From: Eurosta solidaginis | Lineage: Eukaryota > Arthropoda > Insecta > Diptera > Tephritidae | DNA length: 64,000 nucleotides | NCBI RefSeq assembly: GCF_040869045.1 | Contig: NC_090320.1 | Location: 146,466,941 to 146,530,940 of the forward strand | Direction of reading: 5' to 3' | Shown: in pieces, positions 1 to 11,225 of the stretch | How the letters are laid out: every line of letters begins with the position of its first letter | Numbering within the stretch: position 1 is the stretch's first letter | Notes under the pieces: generated by a model | The model's database searches: none | Told to the model about the DNA's origin: nothing | Seen by the model: only the letters and a program-made list of their open reading frames with translations | Translations under genes and position numbers: made by a program

Positions 1-620
1 TTCAGATAAGAAACTTTTCGAAATTTCTACCCCATTTTAACAGCAGTAAGCTTCAAATTTCACCGATTGCTTACGTATATAATATATATTGTTGTGTAAA
101 AAAACATAGAAATCGGTGATATATATAATATATATATGATTGTATATATAGTATATATATATAGTATATATATATATTTTTTTTTGCAATTTGAGCCCAA
201 TTTTAACAGCTAGAAACTTCAGATTTCACCAAATGCTTACGTGTATAGCATATATTGATGTCTGAAAAAATCATTGAGATCGGTGGTACACATAGTATAT
301 ATCTCATACAACCGATTGTTTCAGATAAGAAACTTTGCGCAATTTCTGCCTCGTTTTAACAGCTAGAAGCTTCAAATTTCACCAAATGATTACCTATATA
401 GCATATATTGTTGTCTGAAAAAATCATAGAGATCGGTGGTATATATATTATATACCCCATATAAACTGTCATTTTTGCCCCTTTTTTACGGCTAGAAGCT
501 TAAAAATTCATCAAATTTCATCAAATAGTTCATTTACGTCATATATTTCTGAAATACGTGATTCGTAGTCATAGTTTCTACATGCAGACCACAAAAAACG
601 TGAATATTTGCATCCTCACA
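1..620 (+). repeat. AT-rich repeat array, segment 1
   Basis: About four copies of a core unit of ~150 bp. Each unit reads roughly GATCGGTGGTATATATAGTA, then CTCATACAACCGATTGTTCA, then an 'AACAGCTAGAAGCTTCAAAT' stretch and 'TTGTTGTCTGAAAAAATCAT'. The unit recurs dozens of times across the window. Reading frames in it are short and consist of translated TATA repeats, so no gene is called. The array enters from outside the window. Confidence 0.85.
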
Positions 621-1430
621 AAAAGTACCTACCTATTTTTATACCTTGCTTTCACATCTCATTTTCAAAATCCCGTAATGGTATTAACAGCTCGTATCAC
701 ATCGGTCTTTCTGTTTTGAAAACTGTTGATGAAATATTAGATCTTGGAGTTGTCTTCGATGCTAAATTTCTCTTTCAGAGTCAACTTAACTGTGTTATTG
801 CTAAATCATATTCAATGCTTGCGTTCATTCGCTGCTTTAGCTCGAACTTCTATGATCCATATACGTTAAAGCTACTATATACATCGCTTGTACGGTCTAA
901 ACTGGAATATGCTTCCTTCGTTTGGAGACCATACCACGCTTGTCATATACAGCGACTTGAAATGATCCAGAAAAAATTTTTGCGTTTTGGGCTCCGGTCA
1001 TTACGTTTTCAGGATCCTTTACCATCTTACTACTCTAGATGTCTACTTATAAGACTAAAGCCCCTGGATAGTAGAAGATCTATTCTGGCGCTGATATTTA
1101 TTTATGATTTGATAGGGGGCACGATTGACTCACCGTTTCTTTTGGAGCGTATTCGCTTCAATATTCCAGCTAGAACACTTCGAAATCATGATATTTTTTT
1201 ATTGGATATGGCCAGAACGACATATGTCGCTAATTCGCCTATTGCTAGGGCATTGAAGGAATTCAATCTTCTTACTAATGCCAGGGAAATTGATTTTCAG
1301 TAAATAAATCAAAGTTTAAACTTATACTAAATGACTTGATATGGTAGATAATATTTAAGCTAATAATTTGTAAATAGTCTGTAAGGATATTTTAATTTGT
1401 CCTAGATTTACTTTGAAATAAATAAATAAA
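621..1430 (+). pseudogene. LINE 3' end: RT C-terminus and 3' UTR
   Basis: An open frame (about 621-1,303) encodes the C-terminal part of a non-LTR retrotransposon ORF2. It shows the thumb/connection pattern of CR1/Jockey-group RTs: 'DLGVVFDAKFLF', 'TLKLLYTSLVRSKLEYAS', 'IQRLEMIQKKFLRFGLR', and ends '...NAREIDFQ' before a TAA stop. The catalytic RT core and endonuclease are absent, so this is a 5'-truncated remnant. It is followed by ~120 bp of 3' UTR and a TAAATAAATAAA-type tail near 1,415-1,435, typical of LINE 3' ends. AT-array sequence abuts both sides. It may belong to the same family as the LINE pieces at 39,136 and 60,086, but the fragments do not overlap, so this cannot be shown here. 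Confidence 0.8.
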
Positions 1431-2862
1431 AAATAAATATATAGCATATATATATATAGTATATATATATATTTTTTTTGCAATTTCAGCCCCACTTTAA
1501 CAGCTAGAAGCTTCAAATTTCACCAAATGCTTACGTGTGTAGCATATATTGTTGTCTGAAAAAATCATACAGATCGGTTGTATATATATTATATATCTCA
1601 TACAACCGATTGTTCAGATAAGAAACTTTGCGCAATTTCTGCCCCGTTTTAACAGCTAGAAGCTTCAAATTTCACCAAATGCTTACGTATATAGCATATA
1701 TTGTTGTCTGAAAAAATCATTGAGATCGGTGGTATATATAGTATATATATCATACAACCGATTGTTCAGATAAGAAACTTTGCGCAACTTCTGCCCCATT
1801 TGAACAGCTAGAAGCTTCAAATTTCACCAAATAGTTCATTTACGTCATATATTTTTGAAATACGTGATTCGTAGTCATAGTTTTTACATGCAGAACTAAA
1901 AAAACGTGAAGTATTTTTATACCTTTCATGAAAATGAAATGGTATATTAATTTCGTCACGAAACCCAAAATTGTAAGTCCTTAAAGGAAAATAGATAGAC
2001 CCGCCATTAAGTATACCGAAATAATCAGGATGAAGAGCTGAATTGATTATAGCATATATTGTTGTCTGAATAAATCATAGAGATCGGTGGTATATATATT
2101 ATATACCCCATATAAACTGTCATTTTTGCCCCTTTTTTACGGCTAGAAGCTTCAAAATTCATCAAATTTCATCAAATAGTTCATTTACGTCATATATATT
2201 TGAAATACGTGATTCGTAGTCATAGTTTTTACATGCAGACCACAAAAACCGTGAAGATTTGCATCCTCACAAAAAGTACCTACATATTTTTATACCCTTC
2301 ATGAAAATGAAATGGTATATAAATTTCGTCACGAAACCCAAAATTGTAAGTCCTTAAAGGAAAATAGATAAATGCACCATTAAGTATACCGAAATAATCG
2401 GGATGAAGAGCTGAGTTGATTTAGCCATGTCCGTCTCTCCGTCTGTCTGTTTGTATGCAAACTAGTCCCACAATTTTTGAGATATCTTGATTAAATTTTG
2501 CGAGCGGGTGTATTCGGGTTTCCGATTAGACGTTTGTCGGAACCGGCCGGATCGGACGACTATAGCATATATCCTCCATACAACCGATTTTTCAGAAAAA
2601 GAGGATCTTTGTCATATCTTCCTCAATTTATTAGATTGTAAATTCAAACTTCACCATATACTTTCGTTTATTGCACATATTGTTGGCTAAAAAATTGATG
2701 ATAATAATTACTGCACTATTTTAAGAGCTAGAGGCTTCAAATTTCAACGAATGCTTACGTATATAGCATATATTGTGGTCTAAAAAAATCAAAAAGATCG
2801 GTGGTATATATAGTATATATATGGTGGTATATATAGTATATATATATAGTATATTTATATAT
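1431..2862 (+). repeat. AT-rich repeat array, segment 2
   Basis: More ~150-bp core units. It includes two copies of the longer module that begins with a near-palindrome (ATACC-TTTCATGAAAATGAAA-GGTAT, ~1,920 and ~2,285), continues with 'TTTCGTCACGAAACCCAAAA', and in the second copy reaches the GTCCGTCT-GTCTGT stretch (~2,430-2,455). No gene is supported. Confidence 0.85.
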
Positions 2863-5741
2863 ACTAGTATCGCCTGTGGTCGAAATTCGACCGACGTGTA
2901 TTTTTTTCAACTCAGTCTATGCATCAAGTGTTGGAAATATAGCAAACTGGTCTAACTTACTTAACTTACTTTTTGATTGTATTTTCTTAAATTTTCTACA
3001 AACTTTTGGCGTGTAATTATAACGTTTTGGTATGGAGTTCCTTAAACAAAAATATAAAAATTATGTCAAATCAAATGAAATTGACATAGAATTATGGCGA
3101 AATTACTTGAAATTGAATTGAAAAATAGGGTTTTCCACACCACCCGGAAGTTCCCCGTTGGCGCGCTACCGAAGTTAGTTTTGGGAGCTCGGTTCCCCAG
3201 TAGGCCTTATAACCCATATACATATATCGCCCATTTACTTCAATTGTGTCATAATTAAAAAAAAAACGAAATTTTAGTTAAAAACGAAGAAATTTGCTAA
3301 AGGAATTTAGCCTATTTCACGCCACCCGTTTAATTTTGTATAAATACATATATAATATGTAAGTGTGACACAAAACAAAAATTTCGAGTAGAATAGCGGA
3401 TACCTTCATAAAAAATAAAATTAAAGTATAAACAAATTATGTAATGAGAAAGAAAGCAGAGTTTACTAAAAAATGTTTAATTAAAGAAAAAAATAAAGTA
3501 CTTAAATTGCGAAAAAATTAAGTGAAGTGAACAAACACTTCCATATAAAAACGCAATAAGTGCACTTAGACTTTTTCCGGGGTTTAATGTGATCATTGTG
3601 GAAATATTAAGATTCTAATGTTCGGATATTTAATGTTGAGATTCCCATTGAGATCTATGTACGTAATTAATTTGTATTAAATTTGTAAACACTCCATTTC
3701 ATGAATATATATGACCATATCTACGATAAAATATCGTCTGTGAACAATACAATACTAAGATATAACAAAGCAGAATAAATTAGAAAGAAAAGAAATACAA
3801 ACAAAAACATTAAAGTTATTCACGCAAACATATTTACTAAAATAAAATTGATTTCATAACTTTAGGCGACATAAAAAAATTAGGGTTATGGGATCTAAGC
3901 ATCCGATTAACGGATATATAATCCAACAAAGTTAAATACTAGTATCGCCTGTGGTCGAAATTCGACCAACGTCTATTTTTTTCAACTCAGTCTATGCAAC
4001 AAGTGTGGGAAATATAGCAAACTGGTCTAACTTACTTAACTTTTTCCTTAAAATTTTGAATTTGATCTAAGAACATGTACTTTTTGATTGTATTTTCTTA
4101 AATTTTCTACAAACTTTTCGCGTGTAATTATAAGGTTTTGGTATGGAGTTCCTTAAATAAAAATATAAAAATTATGTAAAATCAAATGAAATGACATAGA
4201 ATTATGGTGAAATTACTTGAAATTGAATTGAAAAATAGGGTTTTCCACACCACCCGGAAGTTCCCCGTTGGCGCGCTACCGAAGTTAGTTTTTGGAGCTC
4301 GGATCCCCAGTAGGCCTATATAACCCATATACATATATCGCCCATTTACTTCAATTGTGTCATAATTCGAACAATAAAAAAGGAAATTTTAGTTTAAAAC
4401 GAAGAAATTTGCTAAAGGAATTTAGCAAAATACATATATAATATGTAAGTGTGACACAAAACAAAAATTTCGAGTAGATTAGCGGATACCTTCATAAAAA
4501 TTAAAATTAAAATATAAAAAAATTATGTAATGAGAAAGAAAGCAGAGTTTACTAAAAAATGTTTAATTAAAGAAAAAATAAAGAACTTAAATTGCGAAAA
4601 AATTAAGTGAAATGAACAAACAGTTCCATATAAAAACGCAATAAGTGCACTTAGACTTTTTCCGGGGTTTAGTGTGATATTTGTGGAAATATGAAGATTC
4701 TAATGTTCGGATATTTAATGTTGGGATTCCCATTGAGATCTGTGTACGTAATTAATTTGTTTTAAATTTGTAAACCCTCCATTTCATGAATATATATGAC
4801 CATATCTACGATAAAATATCGTCCGTGAACAATACAATACTAAGATATAACAAAGCAGAATAAATTAGAAAGAAAAGAAAAACAAACAAAAACATTAAAG
4901 TTATTCACGCAAACATATTTACTAAAATAAAATTGATTTCATAACTTTAAGCGACATAAAAAAATTAGGGTTATGGGATCGTAGCATCCGATTAATGGAT
5001 ATATAATCCAACAAAGTTAGCCTAATAATAAATACTAGTATCGTCTGTGGTCGAAATTCGACCAACGTGTATTTTTTTCAACTCAGTCTATGCATCAAGT
5101 GTTGGAAATATAGCAAACTGGTCTAACTTACTTAACTTTTTCTTTAAAATTTTGAATTTGATCTAATGATTTGTACTTTTTCATTGTATTTTCTCAAATT
5201 TTCTACAAACTTTTCACATGTAATTATAACGTTTTTGTATGGAGCTCCTTAAACAAAAATATAAAAATTATGTAAAATCTAATGAAATTGAAATAGAATT
5301 ATGGCGAAATTACTTGAAATTGAATTGAAAAGTAGGTTTTTTCACACCACCCGGAAGGTCCCCGTTAGCGCGCTAATGAAGTTAGTTTTGGGTACTCGGT
5401 TCCCCAGTAGGCCTATATCACCCATTTACTTCAAGTATTCAATAGTGTCGTAATTCAAAAAACATGAACTTTTAGTTAAAAACGAAGAAATTTGCTAAAG
5501 GAATTTAGCCTATTTCACGCCACCCGTTTAATTTTGTATAAATACATATCTAATATGTAAGTGTGACACAAAACAAAAATTTTGAGTAGAATAGAGGATA
5601 CTTTCATAAAAAATAAAATAAAAATATAAAAAAAATATGTAATGAGAAAGAAGGCAGAGTTTACTAAAAAAATGTTAAATTAAAGAAAAAAAATAAAGTA
5701 CTTAAATTGCGAAAAAATTAAGTGAAGTGAACAAACAAACA
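2863..5741 (+). repeat. Tandem repeat, ~1.08-kb unit, about 2.65 copies
   Basis: Three head-to-tail copies start with 'ACTAGTATCG(C/T)CTGTGGTCG' at 2,863, 3,938 and 5,034, giving periods of 1,075 and 1,096 bp. The third stops at ~5,741. Copies share a GC-richer island ('CCACCCGGAAG', 'GCGCGCTA', 'CCCCAGTAGGCC') inside AT-rich DNA and differ by point changes and small indels, for example a ~50-bp loss near 4,428. No long open frame is conserved among the copies, so this is called satellite-like DNA of unknown origin. Confidence 0.85.
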
Positions 5742-8515
5742 AACAAATTATTTTGGAACAATTTTTTAGGATTTTGGTAGGGACTATTATAGGTAAGCGG
5801 CAACAATGGGGAACCATATTTGTATGTAGGTGAAACATTTGTGCTTTCGAATTTAGCGAGTATACATAAAATTTGAAATTCACATTAGAAAGCTTAGATA
5901 ATTGTTTCCAAAGACGGCGCGCTTGAGCATAAAAGTTTAGGTCTTTGAAATTCGCATTAGAACACTTAGATAATTGTTCCCAAAGATGGCGCGCTTGTGC
6001 ACGAAAAAGACTTACGATATTTGTATGAATTGTTCGAATTTACAAACAAATTTTTCTATTAATTATAAACAAATAGAGTAATATTTGTTAACAAAAATAG
6101 GCCTATGCACTGCGGCTGACCAATACGAATCGATTCATATAACTTTTATATGATTTTACGTATGCTAAGTATGCGAGACAGCCTGTCAATTGATTGTATG
6201 GAAATTTTGTTAGCGTATTAATATATAGATAGTGGGTAATATACTGCCTATGCAAGACGGCCGCTATGATGCCGGTTGCCGCTTTGACCTAAAATCAAAC
6301 ACGTTTTTGGAAAGTTTTTTTGTTCCGTAATTAGCATAAAAGGCAATATAAGTAATGTAATGTTATATTTGTGTAACTTTTTTTTTTTTCAGTATACGAC
6401 GTACTTTACCTAACATAAGGATTAAATCTGCAAATGCAAAAACATTTTCGTTCAAATTTGCCATTAATTGTTATAAATAGATTAGTTAGTTTCAACAAAA
6501 AATTAACTCATTATTTGTGATTTCATGTTTTTTTGAAAACAACTAAAATAAAAAACAAAGATTCTGTTAAATAAAGACTTATGAATTTACGTTTAAGTGA
6601 AATTTGCCACAAAAAATGGGTCGGCAAAAATTAATTCTATTTAAGATTTTTTGGTACGCTACAAATTATTTTGGAACAATTTTTTAGAATTTTGGTAGAG
6701 ACTATTATAGGTAAGCGGCAACAATGGGGAACCATATTTGTATGTAAGTGAAACATTTGTGCTTTCGAATTTAGCGAGTAAACATAAAATTTGAAATTCA
6801 CATTAGAAAGCTTAGATAATTGTTCCCAAAAACGGCGCGCTTGTGCATAAAGGTTTAGGTCTTTGAAATTCGCATTAGAACACTTAGATAATTGTTCCCA
6901 AAGATGGCCCGCTTGTGCACGAAAATGACCTACGATATTTGTATGAATTGTTCGAATTTACAAAAAACTTTTTCTATTAATTATAAACAAATAGAGTAAT
7001 ATTTGTTAACAAAAATAGGCCTGTGCATTGCGGCTGATCAATACGAATCGATTCATATAACTTTTACATGATTTTACGTATGCTAAGTATGCGAAACAGC
7101 CTGTCAATTGATTGTATGGAAATTTTGTTAGCGTATTAATATATAGATAGTGGGTAATATACTGCCTATGCAAGACGGCCGCTATGATGCCGGTTGCCGC
7201 TTTGACCTAAAATCAAATACGTTTTTGGGACGTTTTTTTGTTTCGTAATTAGCATAAAAGCAATATATAAAATGTAATGTTATATTTTTTTAGCTTTTTT
7301 TTTTTTTGTTCAGTATAAGACGTACTTTATCTAAAATGAGGATTGATTAAATCTGCAAATGCAAAAACATTTTCGGGCGAATTTGCCATTAATTGTTATA
7401 AATAAATTAGTTAGTTTCAACAAAAGTTAACTCACTATTTGTGATTTCATGTTGTTTTGAAAACAACTAAAATAAAAAACAAAGAATCTGTTAAATAAAG
7501 ACTTATGTATTTACGTGTAAGTGAAATTTGCCACAAAAAGTGGGCCGGTCAAAAATTCATTCTATTTAAGGTTTTTTGGTACGCTACAAATTATTTTGGA
7601 ACAATTTTTTAGGATTTTGGTAGAAGCTATTATAGGTAAGTGGCAACAATGGGAAACCATATTTGTATGTAGGTGAAACATTTGTGCTTTCGAATTTAGC
7701 GGCGATACATAAAGGTTTAGGTCTTTGAAATTCGCATTAGAAAACTTAGATACTTGTTCCCAAAGATGGCGCACTTGTGCAAGCAAATGAATTTCGATAT
7801 TTGTATGAATTGTTCGAATTTACAAAAAACTTGTTCTATTAATTATAAACAAATAGAGTAATATTTGTTAACAAAAATAGGCCTATGGACTGCGGCTGAT
7901 CCATTCGAATCGATTCATATAACTTTTATATGATTTTAGGTATGCTAAGTATGCGAAACAGCCTGTCAATTGATTGTATGAAAATTTTCTTAGCGTATTA
8001 ATATATAGATAGTGTCTAATATACTGCCTATGCAAGACGGCCGCTATGATGCCGGTTGCCGCTTTGACCTAAAATCAAACACATTTTTGGAACGTTTTTT
8101 TGTTCTATAATTAGAATAAAAGGCAATATAAAAAATGTAAGGTTATATTTTTGTAACTTTTTTTTTGTTCAGTATACGACGTACTTTATCTAAAATAAGG
8201 ATTAAATCTGCAAATGCAAAAACATTTACGGGCAAATTTGCCATTAATTGTTATAAATAAATTGGTTAGTTTCAACAAAAGTTAACTCATTATTTGTGAT
8301 TTCATGTTTTTTTGAAAACAACTAAAATAAAAAACAAAGAATCTGTTAAATAAAGACTCATATTTACGTTTAAGTAAAATTTGCCACAAAAAATGGGCCG
8401 GTCAAAAATTAATTCTATTTAAGATTTTTGGGTACGCTACAAATTATTTTGGAACAATTTTTTAGGATTTTGGTAGAGACTATTATAGGTAAGCGGCAAC
8501 AATGGGGAACCATAG
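5742..8515 (+). repeat. Tandem repeat, ~0.92-kb unit, left block
   Basis: Units start with 'CAAATTATTTTGGAACAATT' at about 5,742, 6,661, 7,587 and 8,439 (periods ~919, 926, 852). Each contains a short internal duplication ('TTAGATAATTGTTCCCAAAG' twice, ~80-90 bp apart) and a later 'CGTACTTTATCTAAAAT' stretch. The fourth unit is cut after ~75 bp by the Penelope element. Reading frames are short and not conserved. Confidence 0.88.
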
Positions 8516-8518
8516 TTT

Positions 8519-8849
8519 CTAAACAACCAAGGTTTCTAAAATGAAGCGCTTATTACAATGTTTTTCATGTTCCAGAATGGTTACGTTTTCAAAATCTGGA
8601 TAGTGTCCCGTGTCTATGCAATGCGCAGCCAATGCTGTCTTGTTTTCTGGATTATTATTTCTCAATTTAATATTCGATTTGTGGGCGGAAAGCCTCGTCT
8701 TTAGTTTAAGTTTAGTTGTCCCTACATGTACTTGTTCGCATACGTGGGACCCGTCGCCGTTGCATGGAATTTTGTACACCACGTTGGATTTCTCATGATT
8801 TGGTATTTTGTCCTTTAAATTACTATAAATTGGTCGTAGAGTGTTCTTT
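8519..8849 (-). pseudogene. Penelope GIY-YIG endonuclease domain
   Basis: This is the C-terminal domain of a Penelope-like polyprotein. The frame contains 'VVYKIPCNGD' then 'HVGTTKLKLKTRLSAHKSNI' and a later 'HCIDTGHYPDFENVTILEHE'. These match the layout of Penelope GIY-YIG domains: first strand, second strand with Gly, Arg on the helix, His, and a late Glu. The tyrosine normally found before the second-strand Val/Ile-Gly is His here ('HVG'), so catalysis may be lost, although Penelope domains vary. The frame is separated from the RT by a ~10-bp tandem duplication (aagaacact twice, ~8,840-8,862) that shifts frame. Upstream of the first Met the frame stays open back to that duplication. Confidence 0.8.
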
Positions 8850-10618
8850 CAGTGTTCTTTTAGAGTGATTCTTTCAGACACTCCCGGGATATATGTCATT
8901 GATTTATAAATTTTATCACCTTTCTCGGTTGTATTATTATTGGCGTTCGCTGTGTGATGTTTGTGAATCAGTTTGTTTATAAGGGACCTGGGAAAAGAAT
9001 TTTGTTCCAAGGTTTTTCTAATTATGGCTATGTTTTTGTTGTGAAACATCTTATCACTTATGTTAAGAACCCTTCTTATAAAATTTTTCGCTGTGTTCAA
9101 AATAGTGTTGGGTGCGTGTTTGGAATTATAATTGATAAGTCTACCCGAAGCTGTTTGTTTTTTATACCAATCAATGTATAACTTATTATTATTTTTAATT
9201 ATTAATGTGTCAAGGTAGGGAAGTCTGTTGTTTTTCTCCACTTCCATAGTAAATCGTATGGATTTGTAATATGTATTAAGTAGTTTAAGCATGTTTTCCA
9301 TTTCGCTCGTTTTGACGATGGCAAATAAGTCGTCAACGTATTTGGTTAGCAATCGGGGTTTGCTTTTTGATTCCATCTCGAATCTTGTTAGCAGTTCATC
9401 TAAAACAATGTCAGCTATCACTGGGGAGGCTGGAGATCCCATTGGCATACCTGATCGTTGTTCGTAAATTTTGTCGTTGTATTTAAAATATATATTGTCC
9501 CTCACGCAAAATTTTAATATGTTCATGAATAATTCTTTTGTTAAACATGTGTGCTCTTTAATGTCAGTCCACCTGGAGGCAATGATGTCGATAGCCGCAT
9601 CCACGGGAATGCTGGGAAACAAAGAAACCACGTCAAACGACACCAAACTCTCATCATCGTAAATGTATGTGTCTTTAACTTTTCCTTTGAACTCTGTGGA
9701 ATCTTTTGCATTGTATTTCGAAGATTTTGTAATATTTTTAAGTATACGGACTACATATTTACACAAGTTATAGGAAGGGGACCCAATGGATGAGCAAATC
9801 GGGCGCAACGGTATGCCATCTTTATGGATTTTTGGTAAACCATAAATCCTAGGAGGATTTACTACTTTGGAAATTAGGAAATTCTTTTCTTTTTCTTCTA
9901 TGTGGCCATTTTTAAACATTTTCATTACTAATTCATTGTTTTTGTCCTGTAGCTTTGTTGTGGGATCTCTTTTTAGGACCCTGTAATCAAAAATATTGTT
10001 CACAATAATTTGCATTTTCCTCGTATAATCATTTTTCTCCATCGCTACAGTGACATTGCCCTTATCCGCATTGAGTATCAGAATTTGTTTGTTGTTTTTG
10101 AGAAACTTTTTTGTAGAGTGTAAAGTCTCGCACATGAATTTGTCAAGAAATGAGTGTGTACTCTTTTTCATGTGTTCTTGTATCAATACCGTAAATAATT
10201 TCTTTCGATTTCTTGCCTTTCTTTGTTTTGCACGGTTTGGATAATATTTTCTCCGTCGGCTATACATTTCAAAAGGGGGAATTTTTCTTTTTCTAATGGT
10301 AAAACATGTTTTTGACCTAGAGATAAAAGCCATTGTGTGTGATTTGGGGATGTCTAAAGATGTTGTGTTGCAAAAATATTCTGGTACCGCCCTAAAGTTG
10401 TATTTTTCTTTTTCTTTTTTTTTCTCTCTTAAGTTTTCGTATTTAATAATTTGTGTATTTCTCACTTTTTTGCTAAGATTATTTATTAGGAAATCCTCGC
10501 TCTCAAAGAATGCCGTTGAGTGATGCGGGTCGAGGTTTAGTGTTATTTCTGCTTTTAGTCTACTGTTCTCTTTTTCTGTTTGTCTTCGTAGATCATGCTT
10601 TATACGTATAATGAGGTT
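8849..10618 (-). pseudogene. Penelope reverse transcriptase
   Basis: An open frame of at least 538 codons carries Penelope-type RT motifs in order: 'LILNADKGNVTVAM', 'RIYGLPKIHKDGIPLRPICS', 'SFDVVSLFPSIPVD', 'SGMPMGSPASPVIADIVLDE', 'KYVDDLFAIV' (catalytic YVDD) and 'LPYLDTLI'. The frame is open upstream of 10,465 through '...LRRQTEKENSRLKAEITL...' to ~10,618, so the coding block is longer than its first usable start suggests. It is broken from the N-terminal block by a frameshift at ~10,605-10,630 and from the endonuclease by the duplication at ~8,850. All RT catalytic motifs look intact. Penelope RTs are related to telomerase RT and are distinct from LTR and LINE enzymes. Confidence 0.93.
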
Positions 10619-10932
10619 AAGGAGTTTATTTGCCCATTCTCTATGTACCTTGACACAACTTTTTTAAACTTACATGGGATTTTATTGTTGTTGATATTGT
10701 TGTTGATGGTGTATGTGATGTTCTTGGTTGCATCTATGATGAACTTTGGAACCAAACCGCTTCTTTTGCACCTCTCCAAAAATTTTGTCGATTCTGCCAG
10801 TCGAGTGATTTGTTGTGTGGTTTGTTGGTAGCGTCTAATTGATCTTTTCGTGTGAGTGTCATACTTGACTTTGATTGTTTTATACACTTTGTGTGTATTG
10901 TTGTTTTTTCGGTGTGCTCTCCGATTTTCCAT
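10600..10932 (-). pseudogene. Penelope N-terminal domain
   Basis: The frame contains 'HTKRSIRRYQQTTQQITRL', 'FLERCKRSGLVPKFI' and 'CKFKKVVSRYI'. This basic, helical region is typical of the N-terminus of Penelope-like polyproteins ahead of the RT. It ends at a stop at 10,600. The next block continues in another frame with '...IIRIKHDLRRQTEKEN', so a one-base indel near 10,605-10,630 is the likely break. About 80 bp of noncoding sequence separates its start from the SINE fragment at 11,014. Confidence 0.8.
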
Positions 10933-11013
10933 TTTATTGGTAAATTTAATAGCCTTGTTTAATATAATTTGATAATTTTCATTGAGCTTTAGGCCAGATT
11001 ATTGAATAAAATT

Positions 11014-11225
11014 ATTGCAGTGTCTGGCAAGCGCTCTGATTGTATTTCTGCCATGAAAAGCTCTCAGTGAAAACTCATCTGCCTTGCAGATGCCGTTCGG
11101 AGTCGGCATAAAACATGTAGGTCCCGTCCGGCCAATTTGTAGGGAAAAATCAAGAGGAGCACGACGCAAATTGGAAGAGAAGCTCGGCCTTAGATCTCTT
11201 CGGAGGTTATCGCGCCTTACATTTA
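11014..11225 (+). mobile_element. SINE fragment, 5'-truncated
   Basis: About 210 bp matches the body and tail of the tRNA-derived SINE at 42,491-42,849, in the opposite orientation. Shared blocks are 'TGGCAAGCGCTC', 'GAAAAGCTCTCAGTGAAAAC', 'GAAGCTCGGCCTTAGATCTC' and the tail 'CTTACATTT...'. The tRNA-like head with A and B boxes is missing. It sits between the Penelope 5' end and resumed satellite DNA. Confidence 0.85.

Larger units (their letters stand above)
8516..11013 (-). mobile_element. Penelope-like retroelement, degraded
   Basis: Three minus-strand coding blocks lie in the Penelope order: N-terminal domain (10,932-10,600), reverse transcriptase (~10,618-8,849) and GIY-YIG endonuclease (~8,849-8,519). 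They are separated by frameshifts. The element interrupts the ~0.92-kb satellite: the left flank stops ~75 bp into a unit, and the right flank resumes far downstream in the unit, after a SINE fragment. The flanks therefore do not form a simple target duplication; a deletion or complex insertion seems likely. Terminal repeats of Penelope type were not recognised. Confidence 0.88.

Noticed and set aside
5680..7786. Minus-strand frames repeated in the 0.92-kb satellite (e.g. 'SKAQMFHLHTNMV')
   Set aside because: The frames recur because the satellite recurs. They end at different places in each unit, so they are not conserved coding sequence.
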